A stretch of DNA of 64,000 bases, taken from positions 1-64,000 of the forward strand of contig NZ_JALQDG010000030.1 of NCBI RefSeq assembly GCF_023631325.1, read 5' to 3'. The notes below the pieces were generated by a model, which was given only the letters and a program-made list of their open reading frames with translations, was not told the DNA's origin and made no database searches. The position numbers and the translations under genes were made by a program. This document shows, one piece after another, positions 27,526-34,979 of the stretch. Source of the DNA: Caballeronia sp. INDeC2 (GTDB lineage: Bacteria > Pseudomonadota > Gammaproteobacteria > Burkholderiales > Burkholderiaceae). Each line of letters begins with the position of its first letter. Position 1 is the stretch's first letter.

Positions 27526-28272
27526 TTAGTTATGGACGCTGCCGCAGGCGAGCGGCATCTTGAGCGAACCGGCGGCGACCGGAACGGGGTCGGCCGGCGC
27601 GGGCAGCGACGCGAGATAGGCCGCGATCGCGGTGATGTCGCGGTCGTTCAACAGCTTCGCGACCTGCCCCATGCAATCCGGCGCGACGGTCGAGCGCGTG
27701 CCGTAGCGCCACGCGCCGAGTTGCGCGCTGAGGTAGTCGGCGTGCAGGCCGAGGAGGCCGGGAATCGCGGGCTCCATGCCCGTCATCGATGCGCCGTGGC
27801 AACTCACGCAGGCGGGCACGTTGCGCGATGCATCGCCCCTCGTGACGAGCGTCTTGCCGAAATCGAGCGTCTTCGTGTCGACTCTGACGGCCGCGGGCGG
27901 CGCGAACGGCGGGCGCTCGCCCGCGAAGTAATCGGCGATCTGCTTCAGATACGCGTCGGGCAGATACGCGAGCAGGTAGTTCATCGGCGGATACTTGCGC
28001 CGGCCGTCGCGGAACGCGAGAAGCTGGTTGTACAGATAGCCGGCGGGCTTGCCGGACAGGCGGGGGAAATAGTCGTTGTCGGTGCCCTCGCCGTGCGCGC
28101 CGTGACACGCCGCACAGCCCATCACGCGGGCCTGCATCGTATCGGGGGCGCGCTCGAGCGCCGCGCCTGGCGCGGCGACGGCCTTCGAAGCGTCCGCCGC
28201 GAGCGCGCCGAAGCTGAAAAACGCGAAAAGCGCGGACAAAAAGAAAGCGCAGAGCTTTGCCACGTTTCGCAC
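27526..28272 (-). CDS. Diheme cytochrome c, first gene of oxidase operon
   Basis: This is a 248-aa exported c-type cytochrome with CAACH (53-57) and CVSCH (155-159) sites and a strong signal peptide (LCAFFLSALFAFFSFGALAAD). The GTG at 28272, preceded by GGGGG, places the signal at the N-terminus and is my choice. An in-frame ATG at 28323 and the ORF beginning at 28344 are alternatives. The cytochrome-c4-like tandem arrangement (GxxGP-like motifs, YLYNQLLAFRDGRRKYPPMNYL) suggests an electron carrier between cytochrome bc1 and the oxidase. It is the promoter-proximal gene of the six-gene operon. Confidence 0.88.
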   Translation of the reverse strand: MRNVAKLCAFFLSALFAFFSFGALAADASKAVAAPGAALERAPDTMQARVMGCAACHGAHGEGTDNDYFPRLSGKPAGYLYNQLLAFRDGRRKYPPMNYLLAYLPDAYLKQIADYFAGERPPFAPPAAVRVDTKTLDFGKTLVTRGDASRNVPACVSCHGASMTGMEPAIPGLLGLHADYLSAQLGAWRYGTRSTVAPDCMGQVAKLLNDRDITAIAAYLASLPAPADPVPVAAGSLKMPLACGSVHN

Positions 28273-28598
28273 GTAACCCCCGTTGTCGATTTGCCGTGTT
28301 CGATTTGCCGGCGCTTGAGGCATGCGTCCGACGCGGTTCTTCAAGGCGCTGCGATGTTCTTGGCGCCGATGGGTTGCGCTTGGCTTTTCTGATCTTAGAA
28401 GAGACCGACCGTTTTTCCCAGCTTGGAGATTGTCTCAATGCAACACGTCGATGCACATGACACAACGCATCGTTCTTTGCGCTCGAACAACGAACCGCAT
28501 ATTTTTGAGATTGTTACTTGCTTCGAGCCATCCGCTTGTGGCTGGCGCAGAGTGGGTTTGAACGATCGAGAGGATTATTTCAAGATAAGTGATGAATC
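28273..28598. other. Intergenic region between oxidase operon and norR
   Basis: These 326 bp hold no gene. They must contain the promoter of the oxidase operon, which reads leftwards. I could not find a convincing FNR/Anr box (TTGAT-N4-ATCAA) or a GTC-N5-GAC site. A weak hairpin AAGTGA-TGAATC-TCACTT (28587-28604) overlaps the norR stop codon. It is not followed by a clear T-tract in the norR direction. The region is noticeably less GC-rich than its neighbours. Confidence 0.6.
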
Positions 28599-30155
28599 TC
28601 ACTTGAGGCCGAGACGCCTCGCGAGCCGATTGAGATTCGCGCGATCCAGACCGAGTTCACGCGCCGCCGACGCCCAGTTCTGGTTGTGCCGCTTGAGCGC
28701 GTCGAGGACGAGCGTGCGCTCGTAGGCCGTCACCGCGTCGCGGAAGTCCGTGCCCGGCGCGGGCAACGGTGACGCCTGTGCCGGCGGCGTGCTATCGGCG
28801 GCTGTTGCGCCATTGCCGTTGAGCGCCAAGTCGGCGGCGGTGAGCGTGAGGATGCGCGGACGTTCCCGATGCGCCGCCAGCGCCTTCAACGCGCTGCGCC
28901 CGATCAGATGCTCCAGCTCGCGCACGTTGCCGGGCCAGCGATAGGCGAGCAGCGCGGCCTGCGCATCGGCGGAAAGGCGCAGGCTCAAGAGGCCGAGGCG
29001 CGAGCGGTTCTCTTCGAGAAAGTAGCCGGCGAGCAGCAATACGTCGCGGCCGCGCTCGCGCAGCGGCGGCACCACGAGCGGATAAACCGACAACCGATGA
29101 TAGAAATCCGCCCGAAAGCGCCCTTCGCGCACCTCCTCGGCGAGATCGCGATTGGTCGCGGCAATGAGCCGCACATCGACCTTGTGCTCGTTGTCCGAAC
29201 CGATACGCTGCAACTGCCCGTTCTGCAGCACGCGCAGCAGTTTCGCCTGAACGGGCAGCGGCAGTTCGCCCACTTCGTCGAGAAAAAGCGTGCCGCCGTC
29301 GGCGAGTTCGAACTTGCCGCGCCGGTCCGACGACGCCCCCGAAAAAGCGCCGCGCACGTGCCCGAAGAGCTCGCTCTCGACGAGCGTATCCGGCAGCGCC
29401 GCGCAATTCAGGCTGACGAGCGGCTTGTCGGCGCGCGGCGACAGCGCGTGGATCTCGCTCGCGACGAGCTCCTTGCCGACCCCCGTCTCGCCGGTGACCA
29501 ACACGGTCAGTTCGCTCGACGCGACGATCGCGATTTCCTCCAGCAAGCGGTTATGCGGCCCGCTGCTGCCGATCATTTCTCGCCGGCGCGGCCCGCTCGC
29601 CTGCCGATACACCTCCGCGCGCTGACGCTCGGCCTCGCCTCGTCTCGCGAGCGTATCGATGCGCTCGGCCACGCTCACGGTCGCCGCCGCGAGGCTGAGA
29701 AACGCCTGTAGCGAGGCCATGTCGATGCCGTCGAAGCGCGCCGGATCGAGCGCGTCGAGCGTGAGCAAACCCCACGCGCGCCCGTTGATGAAGAGCGGGC
29801 AACCGAGGCAGTCGTGCACTTCGAGATGGCCGCTCACGCCTTTGACGAGGCCATCGTAGGGATCGGGCAGATCGGAACTTGCGGCGAAGCGCGTCGGCGA
29901 TTCACGCGCGAGGATGCGCGCGAATCGCGGATGCTCGCTGACGCGAAAACGCCGGCCGAGCGTATCGCTCGACAGACCGTCGATGGCGAGCGGCACGAGC
30001 GTGTCGCCGTCGAGCCGCAAGAGCGCGGTGGCGTCGCCGGGAAAGAGCGCGCGCAGGGTGTGCAGCAGGCGACGGTAGCGCTCCGTCTCGGGCATCTCGC
30101 TCGACAAGTCCTCGATCAGCGGCACGAGTGCGTCAAGCAACACACGAGAAGTCAT
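28599..30155 (-). CDS. norR: NO-responsive sigma54 activator NorR
   Basis: This is a 518-aa bacterial enhancer-binding protein. Its GAF domain (about 20-165) has the DPYDG and LTLDA segments that in E. coli NorR include iron ligands. Its AAA+ domain has Walker A GETGVGKE (222-229), a GAFSGA loop (269-274), Walker B LFLDE and arginine-finger region. It ends with a Fis-type HTH (NWASAARELGLDRANLNRLARRLGLK). The ATG at 30155 aligns with the E. coli NorR start; a longer frame would run through the operator array. NO binding to the GAF iron relieves repression of the AAA+ domain. The loop has Ser in place of the usual Thr of GAFTGA. Confidence 0.95.
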   Translation of the reverse strand: MTSRVLLDALVPLIEDLSSEMPETERYRRLLHTLRALFPGDATALLRLDGDTLVPLAIDGLSSDTLGRRFRVSEHPRFARILARESPTRFAASSDLPDPYDGLVKGVSGHLEVHDCLGCPLFINGRAWGLLTLDALDPARFDGIDMASLQAFLSLAAATVSVAERIDTLARRGEAERQRAEVYRQASGPRRREMIGSSGPHNRLLEEIAIVASSELTVLVTGETGVGKELVASEIHALSPRADKPLVSLNCAALPDTLVESELFGHVRGAFSGASSDRRGKFELADGGTLFLDEVGELPLPVQAKLLRVLQNGQLQRIGSDNEHKVDVRLIAATNRDLAEEVREGRFRADFYHRLSVYPLVVPPLRERGRDVLLLAGYFLEENRSRLGLLSLRLSADAQAALLAYRWPGNVRELEHLIGRSALKALAAHRERPRILTLTAADLALNGNGATAADSTPPAQASPLPAPGTDFRDAVTAYERTLVLDALKRHNQNWASAARELGLDRANLNRLARRLGLK

Positions 30156-30197
30156 TGCGACTACATCCGTAGTCCTTTGGACTAGAGTCGAATCGAC
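30151..30197. promoter_or_regulatory. Three NorR enhancer sites (GTC-N5-GAC)
   Basis: Three copies of GTC-N5-GAC lie at 30151-30161 (GTCATTGCGAC), 30172-30182 (GTCCTTTGGAC) and 30187-30197 (GTCGAATCGAC). Each fits the known NorR core GT-N7-AC, and E. coli and Cupriavidus NorR use three such sites. The first overlaps the norR start codon, which could give autoregulation. The array is centred about 75-110 bp upstream of the predicted hmp transcript start. A second dyad, GACTAC-ATCC-GTAGTC (30159-30174), spans the first two sites. Confidence 0.8.
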
Positions 30198-30239
30198 CAT
30201 TAATTTCTACAAAGGTTTGATTTGTCTACGATTCTACTC

Positions 30240-30255
30240 TGGCACGGTTCCTGTA
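30240..30255 (+). promoter_or_regulatory. Sigma54 (-24/-12) promoter of hmp
   Basis: The sequence TGGCACGGTTCCTGTA keeps the full -24 box TGGCACG. It has a degenerate -12 box, CTGTA for TTGCA, giving GG-N10-GT. It lies 43 bp downstream of the last NorR site and about 70 bp before the hmp ATG. This is the correct arrangement for an NO-induced NorR/sigma54 promoter. The -12 mismatch may lower basal activity. Confidence 0.7.
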
Positions 30256-30280
30256 TGAAAGTCAGCCGAAGGATTCGACG

Positions 30281-30298
30281 CGGAAGCGCCCGCTTCCG
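30281..30298 (+). other. 5' UTR hairpin of hmp
   Basis: CGGAAGCG and CGCTTCCG are perfect complements. They can form a 7-bp stem with a GCCC loop in the predicted leader, 11 bases before the AGGAGG at 30309-30314. It could shield or position the ribosome binding site. Only the structure is seen; its function is not known. Confidence 0.45.
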
Positions 30299-30323
30299 AC
30301 TTTCACACAGGAGGAACCGAAGA

Positions 30324-31505
30324 ATGCTGTCAGCCGAACACCGTGCCATCGTCAAGGCAACCGTCCCACTTCTTGAAAGCGGCGGCGAGGCGCTCACCAG
30401 GCACTTCTACAACAAGATGCTCACCGAGTACCCCGAAGTTCGCCCGATGTTCAATCAGGCGCATCAGGCAAGCGGCGCGCAACAGCGCGCGCTCGCCAAC
30501 GGCGTGCTGATGTACGCACGTCATATCGACGAACTGGAGAAGCTGGGCGGCCTCGTCGGCCAGATCATCAACAAGCACGTCGCGCTGAACATCCTGCCGG
30601 AGCATTATCCGATCGTCGGAAAGTGCCTGCTCGCGTCGATTCGCGAAGTGCTCGGCGAGGACATCGCCACCGACGCCGTCATCGAGGCATGGGCCGCCGC
30701 GTACGGGCAACTCGCCGATCTGCTGATCGGGCTCGAAGAAGGCATCTACAGCGAGCGCGAAAACGCGCCGGGCGGATGGCGCGGCACGCGACGCTTCGTC
30801 GTCGCCCGCAGGGAACAGGAAAGCGAGGAGATCACGTCGTTCTATCTCGTGCCCGAGGATGGCGGCGCGCTGCTCGACTTCCATCCGGGTCAGTACATCG
30901 GACTGCGTCTGGTTATCGACGGCGAGGAACTGCGCCGTAACTACTCGCTCTCGGCCGCACCCAACGGCCGCGACTATCGCATCAGCGTGAAGCGCGAGGC
31001 GAACGGCAAGGTGTCGAACTTCCTGCATGCGAACGTGCGCGAGAACGACGTGCTCGAGCTATATCCGCCCGCAGGCGACTTCAGGCTCGAACGAAGCGAG
31101 AAGCCGCTCGTGCTGATCAGCGGCGGTGTCGGCATCACGCCGACGCTCGCGATGCTGCAAGCCGCGCTCGAAACGCAGCGCCCGGTGCACTTCATACACT
31201 CGGCGCGGCACGGCGGCGTTCATGCGTTCCGCGCGGCCGTCGAAGAACTGGCGGCGCGTCATCCGCAGTTGAAGCGCTTCTACTGCTACGAGCACGAGCG
31301 CGACGGCGATCATGAAGCGCACGGCATCGGTTTCGTCGACGAAAAGCTGCTCGACGCGTGGCTGCCGAAGAACCGCGATGTCGATGCGTACTTTCTCGGC
31401 CCGAAGGCATTCATGAAGGCGATCAAGAAGCATCTGAAGGTGCTCGGCGTGCCCGAGGCGCAGAGCCGTTACGAGTTCTTCGGCCCTGCCGCGGCGCTCG
31501 ACTGA
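30324..31505 (+). CDS. hmp: Flavohaemoglobin nitric oxide dioxygenase
   Basis: This is a 393-aa cytosolic enzyme that converts NO and O2 to nitrate with NAD(P)H. Its N-terminal globin (1-140) has distal Tyr29 (RHFYNKM), proximal His85 (INKHVALNILPEHY) and the E135-region VIEAWAAAYG. The FAD domain has RRNYSLSAAPN and GKVSNFLH. The NAD domain has LISGGVGITPTLAML and the C-terminal YEFFGP. The ATG at 30324 follows a consensus AGGAGG by 9 bases. Divergent norR, three NorR sites and a -24/-12 promoter make NO induction very likely. A terminator follows directly. Confidence 0.96.
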   Translation: MLSAEHRAIVKATVPLLESGGEALTRHFYNKMLTEYPEVRPMFNQAHQASGAQQRALANGVLMYARHIDELEKLGGLVGQIINKHVALNILPEHYPIVGKCLLASIREVLGEDIATDAVIEAWAAAYGQLADLLIGLEEGIYSERENAPGGWRGTRRFVVARREQESEEITSFYLVPEDGGALLDFHPGQYIGLRLVIDGEELRRNYSLSAAPNGRDYRISVKREANGKVSNFLHANVRENDVLELYPPAGDFRLERSEKPLVLISGGVGITPTLAMLQAALETQRPVHFIHSARHGGVHAFRAAVEELAARHPQLKRFYCYEHERDGDHEAHGIGFVDEKLLDAWLPKNRDVDAYFLGPKAFMKAIKKHLKVLGVPEAQSRYEFFGPAAALD

Positions 31506-31531
31506 TTCCTTGCCTGAGCTTGCTTCCATCG

Positions 31532-31560
31532 ACCCGCGGCGCATTGTCCGCGGGTTATTT
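31532..31560 (+). terminator. Rho-independent terminator after hmp
   Basis: A perfect 8-bp stem, ACCCGCGG (31532-31539) and CCGCGGGT (31548-31555), has the loop CGCATTGT and is followed by TATTT. It lies 27 bases past the hmp stop, so hmp is probably monocistronic and the following genes need another promoter. Confidence 0.75.
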
Positions 31561-31709
31561 CGCGCCCTCGCATCAACTGAAAAGCAGGCGTGTAGTGGTC
31601 ACCTGAAATTCCATAAAACCGGTCATTTCAAAAAGCCACCGTGCAGCCTAATCTTCTCTTGCCGCGCCGCTCCCGGCGCACTTTCTGAACCAAGCAAAGA
31701 GGATATGTC

Positions 31710-32147
31710 ATGGAACCCCGTCTCGACTTCTACAAGGCCAGCCCCGCCGCGATCAAGGCGCTCGTCGGAGTCGAAGAGCGCATCGCCAAGTCGGCGCTCA
31801 AAAAATCGCTGACCGAACTGGTGCGCCTGCGCGCATCGCAGATCAACGGCTGCGCGTTCTGCGTCGACATGCACACGACCGATGCGCGCAAGGGCGGCGA
31901 AACGGACCGGCGTCTCGCGACGGTGGTCGTGTGGCGCGAGACGCCCTTCTTCACCGACCGCGAACGCGCCGCGCTCGCGTGGACCGAAGCGCTGACGCTG
32001 GTCTCGCACGACCACGTGCCCGACAGCGTGTGGGAAGCCGTGAAGCCGCATTTCAGCGACGAGGAAATCGTCGACCTGACGCTGCTCATTTCCGCGATCA
32101 ACAGCTGGAACCGCTTCGCCATCGCGTTCCGCAAGACGCCCGCGTGA
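31710..32147 (+). CDS. Carboxymuconolactone decarboxylase/AhpD-family protein
   Basis: This 145-aa all-helical protein of the AhpD-like CMD family has the redox motif INGCAFCVDMHTTDARK (Cys-x2-Cys followed by His). It is preceded by the acidic helix and followed by LATVVVWRETPFFTDRERAALAWTEALT. AhpD-like members act as thiol peroxidase partners or protect against oxidative and nitrosative stress; many are of unknown substrate. It has an AGAGGA SD. The ATG at 31710 is first of a likely operon with a cupin gene 10 bp downstream. The region upstream holds a TGAAAT-N15-ATTTCA dyad (around 31601-31627). Confidence 0.9.
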   Translation: MEPRLDFYKASPAAIKALVGVEERIAKSALKKSLTELVRLRASQINGCAFCVDMHTTDARKGGETDRRLATVVVWRETPFFTDRERAALAWTEALTLVSHDHVPDSVWEAVKPHFSDEEIVDLTLLISAINSWNRFAIAFRKTPA

Positions 32148-32157
32148 GGACATCGAC

Positions 32158-32568
32158 ATGAGCATGCGCAAGTCTCTTTTGCTGGCAGCAGCGCTGATGT
32201 TCGGCGCGGCGCATGCCGGCGCGCACGACACGACGGGCGCGGAGGTCGTCGCGCCGGTGATGAAGCAGGCAATTCCCGAGGCCGCCGGCAAGAACGTGCT
32301 GATGGCGACCGTCTCCTACAAGCCGGGACAGGCGTCGGAGCCGCATATGCATCCGGGGTCGATCTTCGCTTACGTGCTCGAAGGTCACGTGACATCGCAA
32401 CTCGAAGGCTCCGCCGCGAAGACGTACGGTCCTGGCGAATCGTGGTACGAGCCGCCGGGCGCGCATCACATCGTGTCGAAGAATGCGAGCGCGACGAAGC
32501 CTGCGAAGCTCCTCGTGTTCGCGATCGTCGGCGAAAACGATCCGGTCAAGCAGCCGATTGCGCACTGA
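32158..32568 (+). CDS. Exported cupin domain protein
   Basis: This 136-aa protein has a Sec signal peptide (SMRKSLLLAAALMFGAAHAGAHD) and a single cupin domain. Motif 1 is seen as PGQASEPHMHPGSIFAYVLEG and motif 2 as GPGESWYEPPGAHHIVSKN, together supplying the histidine/glutamate metal site. Such small periplasmic cupins are common next to AhpD-like and transport genes in Burkholderiaceae. Their substrate is unknown. It lies 10 bp after the AhpD-like gene and 15 bp before a decayed transporter gene. Confidence 0.88.
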   Translation: MSMRKSLLLAAALMFGAAHAGAHDTTGAEVVAPVMKQAIPEAAGKNVLMATVSYKPGQASEPHMHPGSIFAYVLEGHVTSQLEGSAAKTYGPGESWYEPPGAHHIVSKNASATKPAKLLVFAIVGENDPVKQPIAH

Positions 32569-32583
32569 CCGGGTGACGACATC

Positions 32584-32968
32584 GTGAACCGCTCCCGCGA
32601 CCCCGCTTCGCTCTTAGCTTCGTGCTCGGTCTGTCCGGGCTCGGTCAATCGTGGCGCGGTACGGCTGTGGCACGCGCCGGCGGTCGCGAGCGAAGCGGTG
32701 CTCGCCGCCACGACGCTGGTCTGGGGCGCGCTCGTGCTTGCCTACGGCGCGCATGCGCTGCGCGATCCGGCGCGCCTCGCCGATGAATCCGCGCCTCCGG
32801 TCGGCAGCGCGACGCATTCGTGGTGCGCGTGCGGCGTCGGCGCGGCCTCGGGAACGCACGCATGCGCTCGCATTGCCGATGTTCGCCGGCGCGAATCTTT
32901 TCATCGGTTACTTGTGCGTGTGCTCGCTCGCGTGCCTTGCGTTCGCGCGCACGACAGTTTCAACGTGA
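32584..32968 (+). pseudogene. Decayed SLAC1/TehA-like transporter remnant
   Basis: No single frame encodes a sensible protein here, yet transporter-like pieces appear in successive frames. FVLGLSGLGQSWRG is at 32619 onwards in one frame, LWHAPAVASEAVLAATTLVW and GALVLAYGAHALRDPARLADE in another, and LALPMFAGANLFIGYLCVCS in a third. In this order they resemble the first helices and the C-terminal helix of SLAC1/TehA (tellurite-resistance/C4-dicarboxylate) proteins, which are about 320 aa. The remnant would therefore carry at least two frameshifts and a large internal deletion. It ends just before nnrS. The family assignment is from memory of TehA patterns and is moderately sure. Confidence 0.5.
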
Positions 32969-32975
32969 GGACGCC

Positions 32976-34205
32976 ATGAAGATCGCAGAACCCAACAGCG
33001 GTTTCATCGACGCGCCGAAGAGGCGCGAACCCGGACATCGGCGGCGCATTGCGCTGTTCGATCTCGGCTTTCGGCCGTTCTATCTGTGCGGCGCAGCGTT
33101 CGGCGCGCTCGCGTTGTCGGTGTGGCTGCTCGTGCTCTCGGGCGTGCCGCTTTACGGCGGCTATCTGCTGCGCGTGGATCCGATCGGCTGGCACGCGCAC
33201 GAAATGGTGTTCGGCTTCGCGGCGGCGATCATCGTCGGTTTTCTGCTGACGGCCGTGCGGGCATGGACGGGACGCGATACGGCCCAGGGCGCGACGCTCG
33301 CATCGCTCGCGCTCTTGTGGCTCGCCGGGCGCGTGCTCGTGTGGAGCGGCCCCGCGCTGCCCGCTGCGATCGTCGATAGCGCGTTCCTGCCCCTCGCCGC
33401 GCTCTTGTTGCTGCGCGTGCTCGTGAAGACGGGCAACCGGCGCAACTATTTTCTCGCCGTCGTACTGCTCGCGTTCGGCGCGCTGAACGCCGTGTTTCAT
33501 GCCTTTGCGATCGACGTGCGCGCCGATCTCTCGATGCGCGCCGTGTATGCGTCCGCGGGCATCGTCGTATTGCTCGTCAGCGTGATCGGCGGACGTGTGA
33601 TCCCGATGTTCACCGCCAACGCGATTCCCGGCTTCGTCGCGCGGCGCTGGCGCATCGTCGAGTCGACGGTCGCGCCGCTCACGCTCGCCGCGTTCTTAGC
33701 CGACGCCTTCGCGCTCGATGGCGCGATCGTCGCGCCGCTCGCGTTGCTGGCCTGCGGCATGCATCTCGCGCGGATGATCGGCTGGCGCTCGTACGCCGTG
33801 CGCGGACGGCCGATTCTCGCGATTCTGCATCTCGCCTATGCATGGCTGCCGCTCGGCTTCGCGCTGCTCGCGCTGGCCGCGTTCGGCTGGACGCGCGTGC
33901 CGCACAGCCTTGCGATGCACGCGTTCGCGGCCGGGGCGATCGGCGGCGCGATCATCGCGATGATCACGCGCACCGCGCGCGGGCATACGGGACGTCCGCT
34001 CGTCGCGGACAAGCGCGATGTCGCGTGCTATGCGCTCGTGACGGGAGCGGGCGCACTGCGCGTGCTTGGGCCGCTCGCCGCGCCCGCATGGCATTCGACG
34101 TGGATCTTTGCCGCAGGCATCTGCTGGGTGCTCGCATTCGCGCTGTATGTCGCGGCTTACGTGGTGCCGCTTTCCAAGCCGCGTGCGGACGGCAAGCCGG
34201 GCTGA
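32976..34205 (+). CDS. nnrS: NnrS family haem-copper membrane protein
   Basis: This 409-aa protein with about 12 predicted TM helices has the NnrS signatures FDLGFRPFYLCGAAFGALAL, the histidine-bearing DPIGWHAHEMVFGFAAAIIVGFLLTAVRAWTG, GGRVIPMFTANAI and MITRTARGHTGRPL. The ATG at 32976 has GAGG upstream; a longer frame from 32820 runs through the decayed gene. NnrS proteins are NO-induced and relieve nitrosative stress on iron metabolism in Vibrio and Rhodobacter relatives. Nearness to norR-hmp supports this role here, although no NorR site was found directly upstream. Confidence 0.93.
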   Translation: MKIAEPNSGFIDAPKRREPGHRRRIALFDLGFRPFYLCGAAFGALALSVWLLVLSGVPLYGGYLLRVDPIGWHAHEMVFGFAAAIIVGFLLTAVRAWTGRDTAQGATLASLALLWLAGRVLVWSGPALPAAIVDSAFLPLAALLLLRVLVKTGNRRNYFLAVVLLAFGALNAVFHAFAIDVRADLSMRAVYASAGIVVLLVSVIGGRVIPMFTANAIPGFVARRWRIVESTVAPLTLAAFLADAFALDGAIVAPLALLACGMHLARMIGWRSYAVRGRPILAILHLAYAWLPLGFALLALAAFGWTRVPHSLAMHAFAAGAIGGAIIAMITRTARGHTGRPLVADKRDVACYALVTGAGALRVLGPLAAPAWHSTWIFAAGICWVLAFALYVAAYVVPLSKPRADGKPG

Positions 34206-34279
34206 GAGCGACATCTTTTGACATCGGGATATGCGGGTTCCGCGAGAATCGCATCCCGCATTCCGATTTCGATGTCACC

Positions 34280-34423
34280 ATGAAGCCCCTTCGTTTTCTG
34301 TGCGCCGCAGCGGCGCTCGTCGCCGCGTCTCTCGCGCTTTCCGGCTGCGGACTCTTCGGTTGCAGCGCCTTCGCCACGAATGGCGGCGGCTTCGGCGGCT
34401 GCAGCGTCGGCACGCGCTTCTGA
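34280..34423 (+). CDS. Small lipoprotein, 47 aa
   Basis: This ORF of 47 codons encodes a lipoprotein signal (MKPLRFLCAAAALVAASLALSGC) with the lipobox LSGC at residue 23. A Gly/Cys-rich tail with three further cysteines (GLFGCSAFATNGGGFGGCSVGTRF) follows. It lies 74 bp after nnrS. Similar short Cys/Gly-rich lipoproteins are frequent in Burkholderia and are uncharacterised. No strong SD is visible, so expression is inferred from the clean lipoprotein signature only. Confidence 0.6.
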   Translation: MKPLRFLCAAAALVAASLALSGCGLFGCSAFATNGGGFGGCSVGTRF

Positions 34424-34979
34424 TTCGCCTTCCCTCCACATGCGGGGCTCGCTTCGTCACTCTCCTGAATAATCGCGCGCTCCCTGCGCGAGCCGGGTTT
34501 GCCCGACCGCCCTTCGCGCCGACACTACGTTCATTGGGCAACCGTCGGCGAGATACGAAGCCGACATCGACCGGAGGCAGCATGAACGCTCACGTAAGTC
34601 TGGTTCTTCTCGCTCTCGTTTCGCCGGCGTGCGCGCTGGCATTCCGGGCGTTGGTTGCCAGCACCGACACACGTGCGCCCCGCCTGGCGTATTGGGCCGC
34701 GCTTCGCGGCGTGTCGAATCCGCGGCGTCACCTGCTTTCGTTTCGCGCGTCGCCGTAGTACGCGACGGCGCTGAACGCCCATCCTGCCGCCGCAGGATCG
34801 CTCGAATCACGGGGATAAGAGAGCGAGGAGACCACCTGCCGGCGACACGACGAAACGCGCATCCGCAACGCGGCGTCAAGCGCCGCGCCATCAGTCGCAA
34901 AATCGCGGAGAGCGCGAGCTCGATAACTAGAAACGGGCGACACGCCGGGTCGCCCGCCCAGCCGATTACGGCGTACGCA
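34424..34979. other. Mostly non-coding 556-bp region
   Basis: Between the lipoprotein gene and the end of the OFA-family transporter I see no conserved gene. A GGCTCGC/GCGAGCC inverted repeat with a long spacer occurs near 34445-34495. One possible small ORF is listed separately (34582-34758). The rest, 34759-34979, has no convincing ORF or hairpin terminator for the transporter that ends at 34980. Confidence 0.5.
34582..34758 (+). CDS. Possible small membrane/secreted protein, 58 aa
   Basis: An ATG with a consensus GGAGG 4 bases upstream (34573-34577) opens 58 codons. The N-terminus is hydrophobic (MNAHVSLVLLALVSPACALAF), fitting a signal peptide or TM helix. The rest (TRAPRLAYWAALRGVSNPRRH) is basic. 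No family is recognised and high GC content makes chance ORFs common. The only support is the ribosome binding site plus the hydrophobic start. Confidence 0.35.
   Translation: MNAHVSLVLLALVSPACALAFRALVASTDTRAPRLAYWAALRGVSNPRRHLLSFRASP

Noticed and set aside
28273..28598. FNR/Anr box for the oxidase operon
   Set aside because: No TTGAT-N4-ATCAA match was found; TTGAGATTGTTACTTG-like stretches have the wrong symmetry.
30156..30200. NorR translation starting upstream at the GTG/ATG near 30200
   Set aside because: It would place the enhancer sites within coding sequence, and the extra residues have no counterpart in E. coli NorR.
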